Below, one piece after another: positions 1-6,519 of a stretch of 9,699 nucleotides of DNA. The DNA comes from Nitrospirota bacterium. Its GTDB lineage: Bacteria; Nitrospinota; Nitrospinia; Nitrospinales; Nitrospinaceae. The stretch is from the NCBI GenBank assembly GCA_003229345.1, contig QIDN01000247.1, positions 1 to 9,699 on the forward strand. Reading direction: 5' to 3'. Each line of letters begins with the position of its first letter. The first letter of the stretch is position 1. The notes under the pieces were generated by a model. It saw only the letters and a program-made list of their open reading frames with translations, was not told the DNA's origin and searched no databases. The translations under genes were made by a program, and so were the position numbers.

Positions 1-410
1 GCTCCGCTTTGCGGTTGACGACCGCCCGGTATTACACGCCCAGCGGGCGGGTGATCCAGGAAAACGGGATCATTCCCGACATCATCGTAGAGGTTCCTGT
101 CGTCTCTAAAATAACGTCGGAAGAGAATGATGAAAACAAGCAAGAGGTCAACAAAGAAAAAGTTAAAATGCGGAAGTTCCTCCGGGAAAAGGATCTGAGG
201 CAGCATCTTAAAGGCAAGAAAAGCTTTGGTGAAGAAGAGTCCAAGGCGAAGGATGAAAAGAAATCTGAAGAAGAGTTAAAAAAAGAGAAGCTTATGGCTT
301 CCCTGAAAGAGGATTTGGGAAAAGATATCCAATTAAAAGAAGCGGTTGCTCTACTCAAGGGATGGTCGGTAATGAGTAAAGTATTCAGCGCTGATTCGGT
401 AAAAAAATAA
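1..410 (+). CDS. ctpA: C-terminal end of a carboxy-terminal processing protease (peptidase S41), 5' truncated by the window
   Basis: The frame is open from the window edge (first full codon at 3) and ends with TAA at 408-410, giving about 135 residues of a longer protein. The first residues read LRLTTARYYTPSGRVIQ, followed by GIIPDI. This is the strongly conserved end of the S41 catalytic domain in CtpA/Prc proteases, which cleave C-terminal tails of substrate proteins in the periplasm. The PDZ domain and the Ser/Lys catalytic residues would lie upstream, outside the window. After the conserved block, at about residue 32, comes an unusually charged Lys/Glu-rich stretch of roughly 65 residues that looks disordered or coiled coil. 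A short helical end (LKEAVALLKGW) follows, of the sort seen at the end of many CtpA proteins. The family is clear; the exact paralogue (ctpA, ctpB or prc) is not, because most of the gene is missing. It lies on the same strand as tsaD, 115 bases upstream. Confidence 0.85.
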   Translation, partial: SALRLTTARYYTPSGRVIQENGIIPDIIVEVPVVSKITSEENDENKQEVNKEKVKMRKFLREKDLRQHLKGKKSFGEEESKAKDEKKSEEELKKEKLMASLKEDLGKDIQLKEAVALLKGWSVMSKVFSADSVKK

Positions 411-444
411 AGACCTTTAATGTCTTGATAAAATTCCAGCGGGC

Positions 445-470
445 GGTGACCGGGGAGACAACCCGGCACC
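445..470 (+). other. GC-rich hairpin between the S41 protease and tsaD
   Basis: GGTG (445-448) and CCGGG (450-454) pair with CCCGG (462-466) and CACC (467-470). This leaves one bulged A at 449 and a 7-base loop GAGACAA. No run of T follows directly, though the downstream sequence is pyrimidine-rich. It could end the protease transcript poorly, act as an mRNA stability element, or form a 5' leader structure for tsaD. The pairing is seen; the role is inferred. Confidence 0.5.
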
Positions 471-525
471 CACTTGGACTGTCCTATTCCTTCCTATTGT
501 TTAACCCCCTAACATATTAATTTAC

Positions 526-1536
526 ATGCTGGTTTTGGGAATTGAAACGTCTTGTGACGAAACGGCGGCGGCGGTTCTGGAAGATGGAACTTTCCTTCGC
601 TCCAATGTGATCGCATCCCAAGATGAGATTCATTCCCAATTCGGCGGAATCGTCCCCGAGCTGGCCGGCCGCTCCCATGTCGAGCGCATCCATCTGATCA
701 TACAAAGGGCGCTCGATGATGCGGGCGTCCAACTGAATGATATTGATCTCATCGCCGCCACCCAGGGGCCGGGATTAGTTGTGTCCCTTTTGGTGGGCCT
801 GAATACCGCCAAGGCCCTGGCCTATTCCCTGGAGACCCCGGTCATCGGCATCAACCATCTCGAGGGGCATGTCCTGGCCATCTTCCTACAACAGAAAGTG
901 GAATTCCCTTTTCTGGCCTTGATCGTTTCCGGCGGGCATACGGATTTATGCCGGGTCAATGGTTTCGGACAGTACCGCATACTCGGCCGCACTCGTGATG
1001 ACGCTGCCGGAGAATCGTTTGATAAAGTCGCCAAGATGCTCGGCCTCGGCTATCCCGGCGGACCTATTATCGAAAAAAAGGCGAGGCAGGGTAATCCTCA
1101 GACGCAGGTTTTCCCTCGCGCCTGGCTGGAAAAGGATTCCCTGGATTTCAGTTTCAGCGGATTGAAAACATCCGTCCGCAATACGCTTCTCAAGAGAAAT
1201 AGTGACAACGGTTCATCCTGTTCAGACGAGGATATTGCAGCCGGATTCCAGGAGGCCGTTGTGGACGTGCTGGTCCGTAAAGCCCTTTTAGCTTGTCGGC
1301 AGGAATCCCTGAAGCGGATAGTAGTCACCGGGGGTGTCGCCGCCAATGGATATCTCAGAGACTGCATGACTGAAGCCGCGCGTAAAGAGGGGATAGAGGT
1401 ATTCGTTCCCAAGCCGGTATTGTGTACCGACAATGCCGCGATGATCGCCTGCGCCGGTTACTATCGTTCACAGCATTGTCCTCCCTCTGAAAGCGATCCG
1501 TTTTCGCTGGATGCTCATCCTAATTTGCCCTTTTAA
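526..1536 (+). CDS. tsaD: tRNA N6-threonylcarbamoyladenosine transferase TsaD
   Basis: TsaD transfers the threonylcarbamoyl group from threonylcarbamoyl-AMP (made by TsaC) to A37 of tRNAs that read ANN codons. In bacteria it works with TsaB and TsaE in the cytoplasm. The 336-aa length is normal for the family. The N-terminus (MLVLGIETSCDETAAAV) is the classic ASKHA-fold start. The metal-binding HLEGH motif gives His111 and His115. SGGHTD lies at 135-140, GGVAAN at 269-274, and TDNAAMIA at 301-308 supplies the conserved Asp302. All expected motifs are present, so the enzyme should be active. The ATG at 526 is chosen because the family motif begins immediately after it. No convincing Shine-Dalgarno precedes it; the leader there is AT-rich. 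The dehydrogenase gene starts 14 bases after the stop and is probably co-transcribed. Confidence 0.97.
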   Translation: MLVLGIETSCDETAAAVLEDGTFLRSNVIASQDEIHSQFGGIVPELAGRSHVERIHLIIQRALDDAGVQLNDIDLIAATQGPGLVVSLLVGLNTAKALAYSLETPVIGINHLEGHVLAIFLQQKVEFPFLALIVSGGHTDLCRVNGFGQYRILGRTRDDAAGESFDKVAKMLGLGYPGGPIIEKKARQGNPQTQVFPRAWLEKDSLDFSFSGLKTSVRNTLLKRNSDNGSSCSDEDIAAGFQEAVVDVLVRKALLACRQESLKRIVVTGGVAANGYLRDCMTEAARKEGIEVFVPKPVLCTDNAAMIACAGYYRSQHCPPSESDPFSLDAHPNLPF

Positions 1537-1550
1537 CGGATTATCGTTTT

Positions 1551-2549
1551 ATGAATGTTCTGGTTACCGGAGGCGGCGGATTTCTGGGAAGTCATCTCGC
1601 CCGCCGATTGCATGAGATGGGCCATCGCGTCTCGGTGCTGGGACGCCGCCGGTATCCCGGCCTGCCTCCAAATATTATCCAGCACCAAGCGGACCTGCGC
1701 GATCCCAAAGCCGTCTCCGAAGCCTGCCGGGAGCAGGACTCGGTGTTCCATGCCGGAGCCCTGCCGGGAATTTGGGGAACAAAAAATGATTTTTATCAGA
1801 CCAATGTCGACGGCACTCGCCATGTGATTGATGGGTGCCTCGAGCATAGAGTCCGAAAGCTGGTATTCACCAGCTCTCCCAGTGTGATTTATAACCAGAC
1901 CGATATGGAAGGTGTGGACGAATCCACTCCATACCCCTCCCATTACCAGTCCGATTATCCCAAAACCAAGGCACTGGCGGAGCAGAGCATCATAGCCGCC
2001 AATGGTCAGCGGGGCCTGATGACCGTTTCCTTACGACCCCATTTGATTTGGGGCCCCGGCGACCCGCATCTGATCCCGAGAATCATCGAGCGGGCCCAAA
2101 AGGGTCAATTAGTCCGAGTAGGGGAGGGAACCAACCGGGTGGATATTATTTATATCGATAATGCCGTGGAAGGCCATATCCGGGCTTGGCAGGCGCTGGA
2201 GTCCGGTTCTCCAGTATCTGGAAAATGCTATTTTCTCAGCGACGGCGAGCCTGTGGTGCTGTGGGACTGGATCAATCAATTGCTGGTCTCCCTGGGGATC
2301 AATCCCGTAACCAAGGGTATCTCCTATGGCATGGCGAGGAATCTGGGATGGATGCTGGAAGGAGTTTATCGCGCATTCGGACTTGCCGGGGAGCCGCGGA
2401 TGACCCGTTTCCTCGCCGGACAGTTGGCGACCTCTCATTACTTTGACATTAGCCGCGCCAGGAAGGATTTTAATTACGAGGTCAGGGTTTCCCCTGAGGA
2501 AGGGATGAAACGCCTGCTCAAGTCGCTTCAGGTTCGCCTAGAAGGTTGA
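1551..2549 (+). CDS. NAD(P)-dependent 3-beta-HSD / epimerase family dehydrogenase, OleD-like
   Basis: This is a 332-aa extended short-chain dehydrogenase. The Rossmann nucleotide-binding motif TGGGGFLGSH is at residues 6-15. TSSPSV at 107-112 supplies the active-site Ser region, and the catalytic YPKTK gives Tyr136 and Lys140. The block RPHLIWGPGDPHL (162-174), the following R-V-G-EG-N-VD-YIDNA pattern, and the WDWIN motif near residue 240 are typical of the 3-beta-hydroxysteroid dehydrogenase branch. That branch includes OleD, which reduces 2-alkyl-3-oxoalkanoates during long-chain olefin synthesis. OleA, OleB and OleC are not next to it here, so the substrate remains open; sterol, hopanoid or other lipid ketones are alternatives. 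The ATG at 1551 lies directly before the Rossmann strand and only a weak AACGGA precedes it. The 3' end overlaps the convergent larB by 32 bases. Fold and cofactor type are confident; the substrate is not. Confidence 0.85.
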   Translation: MNVLVTGGGGFLGSHLARRLHEMGHRVSVLGRRRYPGLPPNIIQHQADLRDPKAVSEACREQDSVFHAGALPGIWGTKNDFYQTNVDGTRHVIDGCLEHRVRKLVFTSSPSVIYNQTDMEGVDESTPYPSHYQSDYPKTKALAEQSIIAANGQRGLMTVSLRPHLIWGPGDPHLIPRIIERAQKGQLVRVGEGTNRVDIIYIDNAVEGHIRAWQALESGSPVSGKCYFLSDGEPVVLWDWINQLLVSLGINPVTKGISYGMARNLGWMLEGVYRAFGLAGEPRMTRFLAGQLATSHYFDISRARKDFNYEVRVSPEEGMKRLLKSLQVRLEG

Positions 2550-3285
2550 TGCGGTGGGCCAGGCAACCGGCGCCGAATCCATTTTCAATATTGACCACCG
2601 AGACGCCCGGCGCACAGGAGTTGAGCATGGCCAACAAGGCGGCCAGCCCCTCGAACGCGGCCCCGTAACCGATCCGGGTGGGAACAGCAATGACCGGACA
2701 CTCCACCAGCCCGCCGACGACACTCACCAGGGCTCCATCCATTCCCGCCACCACGATGATCACCCGCGCCGCCCGTAACCGGTCCATTTTATCCAGAAGA
2801 CGGTGAATCCCCGCCACACCGACGTCATAGGCGGTTTCGACCCGGCTCCCGAGAAGTTTGGCGGTGGCCACGGCCTCCTCGGCAATCGGGATATCCGAAG
2901 TCCCGGCGGTGAGGATTAAAATATGACCGACTTTTTCCTTTTTGGGTTTTCTCTGGAGAACCAGGGTCCGGCCCTCTGGATTGTAATGAGCCTGGGAGGG
3001 AAGGTTGGATTGGATTTGCCGGTGCACGTCCGGAGCCAGACGGGTTGCCAGGATGTCGGTTTCAGCCTGATCCATTTTGCGGATAAGAGTCAGAATTTGA
3101 TCCGGGCTTTTGCCTTCACAATAAATCACTTCGGGTATGCCGTTGCGAAGCGACCGGTGATGATCCACCTGCGCAAAACCCAAATCTTCGTAAGGCAGAT
3201 TTTTTAAACGCTCGTAGGCTTCTTGCGGTTCAATTTTTTTCTCATATAAATCCTGGATCAGTTGCTGTAGGAATTCTCGATTCAT
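2518..3285 (-). CDS. larB: LarB, pyridinium-3,5-biscarboxylic acid mononucleotide synthase (nickel-pincer cofactor)
   Basis: LarB starts synthesis of the nickel-pincer nucleotide cofactor of lactate racemase and related enzymes. It carboxylates nicotinic acid adenine dinucleotide at C5 and hydrolyses it to the biscarboxylate mononucleotide plus AMP. The 255-aa length is normal. An N-terminal helical region (1-100) precedes a PurE-like (AIR carboxylase fold) domain with TAGTSD (126-131), AGMDGALVSVVGGLV (180-194), VPTRIGYGAAF (201-211), MLNSCAPGV (220-228) and NIENGFGAG (232-240). Cys224 matches the cysteine that forms the transient adduct with the pyridinium ring in characterised LarB. The second motif departs from the form I remember (AGMEGALPSVVGGL) by Asp183 and Val187, and VPTR replaces the usual VPTS. 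The ATG at 3285 overlaps the gpsA stop (ATGA), with AAAGGG (3291-3296) as ribosome site, so translation is probably coupled to gpsA. No larA, larC or larE is in the window. Confidence 0.93.
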   Translation of the reverse strand: MNREFLQQLIQDLYEKKIEPQEAYERLKNLPYEDLGFAQVDHHRSLRNGIPEVIYCEGKSPDQILTLIRKMDQAETDILATRLAPDVHRQIQSNLPSQAHYNPEGRTLVLQRKPKKEKVGHILILTAGTSDIPIAEEAVATAKLLGSRVETAYDVGVAGIHRLLDKMDRLRAARVIIVVAGMDGALVSVVGGLVECPVIAVPTRIGYGAAFEGLAALLAMLNSCAPGVSVVNIENGFGAGCLAHRINLLGEPEAT

Positions 3286-4310
3286 TCCAGCCCTTTGATT
3301 CCTGTAAACTCAGAAGTCGTCTCGACATTCATCAAATCCCTCATGGCTGCTTGAGGAGCCTTCCCTTCATGGAGGACGCGGTAGGTTTCCTCAATAATGG
3401 ACGCCTGAATATTGAATTTATTTTTGAGTTGATAAGCGGAGGTGACCGTGCGCACCCCTTCTGCAACCATGTTCATGCTGGCGATAATTTCATCGAGTTT
3501 CAGTCCCTCGCCTAACTTCAGTCCCACTGTTCGATTGCGACTGAGATCGCCAGTGCATGTTAACACCAGATCGCCCATACCGGATAAACCCGAAAATGTT
3601 TCAGGCCTTGCGCCCATGGCAGTTCCAATACGGGTGATTTCCACCAAGCCTCGATTGATCAATGCCGCGCGGGTATTGAAACCCAACTGCAGTCCGTCGG
3701 ATATTCCAGTAGCGATGGCGATGACGTTTTTGAGGGCTCCGCCAATTTCGACTCCCATCAAGTCGTTACTGGTGAAGACTTTCAGATTATCCGTGCTGAA
3801 GATAGTCTGCACCCTTTCAGCGGTTTCCTGCCGTTGCGCCGCCGCGACAATGGCCGACGGGTTTCCCTGTGCCACTTCCTTTGCAAAGGTGGGGCCGGAC
3901 AAGACGGCCAGGGAATCGAAAGCAGGAAGTATCTCTTCAATGATTTTATGAATCGGAAGGAGCGAGTCGTTCTCAATTCCCTTGCTGGCATTGATGATCA
4001 AACAATCGGGATCGATAAATTCCTTTGCAGCATTCAGGGTAGACCGTAAGACATGAGTAGGAACCACCACCAGAATGATTTTTTTGTTTGCCACCACTTC
4101 CTGTAATGAATGCGAGGAATGAACGCCATCCGGAAGTTTAAAGCCTGGCAGATAAACCCGGTTTTCCCGTTCCCGGTTCATAATGTCACAGAGATCTTTT
4201 TCATAGACCCAAAGATCGACCTGATGACCTTTTCCGGCCAACAGAAGAGAGAGCGCTGTTCCCCAGCTCCCTGCGCCGATGACCCCTATCGCTAATGAAG
4301 GATTTACCAT
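3282..4310 (-). CDS. gpsA: Glycerol-3-phosphate dehydrogenase [NAD(P)+]
   Basis: GpsA reduces dihydroxyacetone phosphate to sn-glycerol 3-phosphate in the cytoplasm, supplying the backbone for membrane phospholipids. The 342-aa length is typical. The N-terminal Rossmann motif GAGSWGTAL spans 12-20, and VVVPTH (81-86) and NASKG (107-111, Lys110) follow. SGPTFAKEVAQGNPSA (138-153) is the family signature. The catalytic lysine is Lys194 in GGALKN. The C-terminal helical domain carries GLSGMGDLVLTCTG (241-254) and SRNR (257-260), which bind the substrate phosphate. All expected residues are present. The ATG at 4310 places the Rossmann strand at residue 7; no strong Shine-Dalgarno is visible before it. 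It is the first gene of a two-gene unit with larB, and it diverges from the TPR gene across a 175-base AT-rich gap. Confidence 0.97.
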   Translation of the reverse strand: MVNPSLAIGVIGAGSWGTALSLLLAGKGHQVDLWVYEKDLCDIMNRERENRVYLPGFKLPDGVHSSHSLQEVVANKKIILVVVPTHVLRSTLNAAKEFIDPDCLIINASKGIENDSLLPIHKIIEEILPAFDSLAVLSGPTFAKEVAQGNPSAIVAAAQRQETAERVQTIFSTDNLKVFTSNDLMGVEIGGALKNVIAIATGISDGLQLGFNTRAALINRGLVEITRIGTAMGARPETFSGLSGMGDLVLTCTGDLSRNRTVGLKLGEGLKLDEIIASMNMVAEGVRTVTSAYQLKNKFNIQASIIEETYRVLHEGKAPQAAMRDLMNVETTSEFTGIKGLE

Positions 4311-4370
4311 AGTTTTTCAATAAAATTAAAATTCAGGGCTGATTCGAAAAATTCGGAAATCTAACTCCAA

Positions 4371-4376
4371 ATTATA
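4371..4376 (-). promoter_or_regulatory. Possible -10 box for gpsA-larB
   Basis: On the minus strand this reads TATAAT, a perfect sigma-70 -10 hexamer, about 60 bases upstream of the gpsA ATG. At a 17-base spacing the -35 position reads TTCCTG, a poor match. The region is AT-rich, so chance matches are likely. Confidence 0.35.
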
Positions 4377-4387
4377 TATTACCTGAA

Positions 4388-4416
4388 TTGACGCAGGAAA
4401 ATGGGCTTGTTATAGC
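4388..4416 (+). promoter_or_regulatory. Candidate sigma-70 promoter for the TPR / M48 operon
   Basis: TTGACG (4388-4393) is followed after exactly 17 bases by TATAGC (4411-4416), a 5/6 match to the -35 and 4/6 to the -10 consensus. Transcription would start near 4423 and leave a leader of about 60 bases before the ATG at 4486. It sits within the divergent gap, next to the candidate gpsA -10, so the two promoters would be back to back. Confidence 0.5.
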
Positions 4417-4485
4417 AAAAATTTTGTGATTAAATCAAAATTCCTCAAATATTAGGGTTCCTACTTCAAATTATAATCCACCACA

Positions 4486-5166
4486 ATGGCCCAAGAAGAT
4501 AAATTAAAAAGAAAAGACCTGAAAGAGCCGGATCAATTTCTAGTGGCAAGCAATGAGTTTCTAGGTTTTTTAACTCGCAATAAATCTGTGCTTGCCAGTG
4601 TGCTGATTGGGATATTGGTGATAGGAGGCGGATTCCTGTTTGTAATGCAGCAAAAAAGCTCCGAAGCTTTAAAAATGGAGGCGCTCTATTTTCAAATGAC
4701 CCAATTGGTGGAAGATGAAAAAGAACTCACCGGCGAGCCCCTGATTTCCAAATTGAACTCCTTTTTGGAGCAGTTTGAAGAAGGCGATCAGAAATTAAGA
4801 GCCCAACTGTTGCTGGGGGGTACCCAATATCAAAATAAAAAGTATGACGACGCTCTTTCGATGTTTAAAATGGTGTTGGATAAAACGTTACCGGGAACGC
4901 TTACTTACTACATGGCCCAATCCGGAATGGCTCATTCGTATGAAGGTAAAAAAGATTTCAATGGTGCCATCACGCACTACAAAAATATCATAGACCACCC
5001 GGGTCAGTCGCCGCTGTTTTATGTCTATCTTGGATTGGCCCGATGTTATGAGTTGACGCAGGATTCTAAAAACGCTCTACTGATTCTGCGTGAGATACAA
5101 ACCAAATTTCCCGAACATGCCGGCCTGGAGAAAGTAAACCTTTCTCTCAAACGGTTGGAAGGCTAG
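4486..5166 (+). CDS. Membrane-anchored TPR protein, YfgM-like
   Basis: This is a 226-aa protein with a charged cytoplasmic N-terminus (1-32, rich in Lys and Glu), one hydrophobic segment at about 33-54 (VLASVLIGILVIGGGFLFVM), and a soluble helical remainder. The layout predicts an inner-membrane anchor with the C-terminal part in the periplasm. The soluble part holds TPR-like helix pairs at about 101-130 (AQLLLGGTQYQNKKYDDALSM), 141-170 (MAQSGMAHSYEGKKDFNGAI) and 177-210 (FYVYLGLARCYELTQDSKNAL). This architecture matches the YfgM / TPR_21 family, whose E. coli member is an ancillary SecYEG subunit that works with PpiD on newly exported proteins. The ATG at 4486 has no clear Shine-Dalgarno. 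The secreted M48 protease begins 23 bases after the stop, suggesting a shared transcript for envelope protein handling. Assignment to YfgM rather than another anchored TPR protein is probable, not certain. Confidence 0.75.
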   Translation: MAQEDKLKRKDLKEPDQFLVASNEFLGFLTRNKSVLASVLIGILVIGGGFLFVMQQKSSEALKMEALYFQMTQLVEDEKELTGEPLISKLNSFLEQFEEGDQKLRAQLLLGGTQYQNKKYDDALSMFKMVLDKTLPGTLTYYMAQSGMAHSYEGKKDFNGAITHYKNIIDHPGQSPLFYVYLGLARCYELTQDSKNALLILREIQTKFPEHAGLEKVNLSLKRLEG

Positions 5167-5189
5167 GCATCATTTCATGAGCTCCCCTT

Positions 5190-6272
5190 ATGAGGCCTTT
5201 TAAAAACAGGGTCCGCACCACCCGCTTATTCCTTCTCCTTACATGTTTGATTTTTCTGCTTTCCACTGCTCCCTCATTCGCGGTTCCATTTATCAGTAAA
5301 GACACCGAACTGGCCATGGGTCAGGAGGCGGATAAGCAGGTCATCGCTCAATTCGGATTGTATGATGACAAGAGTCTTCAGTTGTACGTTTATGGCATCG
5401 GTCAGAAACTGGTGTCTACTTTATCGGACAAGGAATTCAACAAGTATTTTTTCAAAGTCGTGGACAGCTCGGACATCAATGCTTTTGCTTTGCCGGGCGG
5501 ATATATCTATGTCACCCGGGGTATTTTAGCTACAGTCAATAGCGAAGCTGAACTGGCCGGCATCCTGGGGCATGAAATCGGCCATGTGACCCAGCATCAT
5601 GGTGCCAAGCAGATTGTTCGAACCATCGGAGCCCAGATACTCGCCATTGGTGCGGCGGCGGTCAATCCCAAAAATGCGGGAGAATGGCTGATCCTCAGTA
5701 GCCAGATGTTCAACCAGATCAACCTGGGTTATGGACGCGATGCTGAATTGGAATCCGATGCGCATGGTCTGGTGTCGGCCTATGAGGCGGGTTACGATCC
5801 GCGAAGTATGGTCGACTTCTTAAAGGGCCTGCGCCAGCAAGAAATGATGTCCGGACAATCCTATCATAGTTTTCAGGCCACCCATCCCGACACCAAGGAG
5901 CGGATTATTAAAACTGGTAGTTTGTCCGAGTCCATGGTCAATCGTAAGGAAAAAGCGGTAAGAAAATACCGAAAAGAATATTTGAACCATATCCAGGGCC
6001 TGTCCTTTGGTGGAAAAAGGAACAATGGAGACAGGAAAAATTATAAGAAAAAACATGTCGATATTTATGAGATCCAGCCCGGGGATACTTTCAAGAGCAT
6101 CGCCGTGAAGGAATTGGGAGATGAACGGGAGGACTTGGCGATTGCGGTTATGAATGGGCAACGTCTGGAAGATTCCCTTAAGCCCGGCGAGTTTTTAAAA
6201 CTGGTGCGCCCGGGACCTTATCGCAAAGACACCATCCTTGAGATACGCCCCGATATCAACGCAACCCAATGA
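5190..6272 (+). CDS. Secreted M48 family zinc metalloprotease (BepA-like) with a LysM-like C-terminus
   Basis: A Sec signal peptide is visible: a basic start (MRPFKNRVRTTR), a hydrophobic core (LFLLLTCLIFLLS) and likely cleavage after SFA at residue 31, so the enzyme acts in the periplasm. The 360-aa protein carries the M48 zinc site HEIGH (His128, Glu129, His132) and the third-ligand helix RDAELESDAHG, with Glu186 as likely ligand and Asp190. THPDTKERI (231-239) is the usual end of the peptidase domain. E. coli BepA continues with TPRs. Here a basic linker (about 250-288) leads to a LysM-like module (about 289-338, YEIQPGDTFKSIA to LKPGEFLKLV), which suggests binding to peptidoglycan. BepA-type proteases assemble or remove outer-membrane proteins such as LptD; that role here is inferred. 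No Shine-Dalgarno is evident before 5190; another ATG at 5177 is in a different frame. The stop is TGA, and the next ORF continues in the same frame. Confidence 0.9.
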   Translation: MRPFKNRVRTTRLFLLLTCLIFLLSTAPSFAVPFISKDTELAMGQEADKQVIAQFGLYDDKSLQLYVYGIGQKLVSTLSDKEFNKYFFKVVDSSDINAFALPGGYIYVTRGILATVNSEAELAGILGHEIGHVTQHHGAKQIVRTIGAQILAIGAAAVNPKNAGEWLILSSQMFNQINLGYGRDAELESDAHGLVSAYEAGYDPRSMVDFLKGLRQQEMMSGQSYHSFQATHPDTKERIIKTGSLSESMVNRKEKAVRKYRKEYLNHIQGLSFGGKRNNGDRKNYKKKHVDIYEIQPGDTFKSIAVKELGDEREDLAIAVMNGQRLEDSLKPGEFLKLVRPGPYRKDTILEIRPDINATQ

Positions 6273-6284
6273 TTTCTAACATTC

Positions 6285-6479
6285 ATGGCCGAAACTCTGG
6301 AGTTGGATAAAACCACGACTGTCCATTTGACCGCCAATGGGGAAATGTGCAACCGGCTGGCCCGTGGGACTCGAATTGTCCCGGTCGGGAGAAAAGGGGA
6401 CTGGATTAAAATCACTTGGAGAAGAGGCAAAAAAAAGGGCTGGATTTTTTTTCCGAATCCTAATATTAAAATCACCTGA
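6285..6479 (+). CDS. Small SH3-like domain ORF (64 aa), in frame with the M48 gene
   Basis: The 64-aa sequence reads as one bacterial SH3-like barrel: TTVHLTANGEMCNRLARGTR, then IVPVGRKGDWIKITW, a basic RRGKKK turn, and GWIFFP. The pattern of a hydrophobic strand, a G-T turn, a G-W-I-K strand and a final GWI is that of SH3b domains, which usually occur in secreted or wall-bound proteins. There is no signal peptide. The ATG has no Shine-Dalgarno (the preceding bases are TTTCTAACATTC). It lies in the same frame as the M48 protease, with only TGA (6270-6272) and four sense codons between them. It may be a free small protein made by coupled translation, or the C-terminal domain of the protease cut off by a stop codon. 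An A8 run (6429-6436) and a T8 run (6445-6452) lie inside it. Confidence 0.6.
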   Translation: MAETLELDKTTTVHLTANGEMCNRLARGTRIVPVGRKGDWIKITWRRGKKKGWIFFPNPNIKIT

Positions 6480-6519
6480 ATTTCAGTATTACTCCCAGGT
6501 TATATTTTTCAGGTGCGTT

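Noticed and set aside
410..426. AAGAC-CTTTAAT-GTCTT as a terminator for the S41 protease
   Set aside because: The stem is only five weak pairs and no T tract follows.
32..469. 145-codon open frame on the minus strand over the S41 protease end
   Set aside because: It is the complement of the Lys/Glu-rich tail, giving a Ser/Phe-rich product typical of an antisense shadow.
3442..3951. 169-codon open frame on the plus strand opposite gpsA
   Set aside because: It lies entirely within gpsA, and its translation is low-complexity with no family resemblance.
6273..6330. Selenocysteine insertion at the TGA ending the M48 gene
   Set aside because: I see no stable stem-loop just after the TGA, and the position between two domains is not catalytic.
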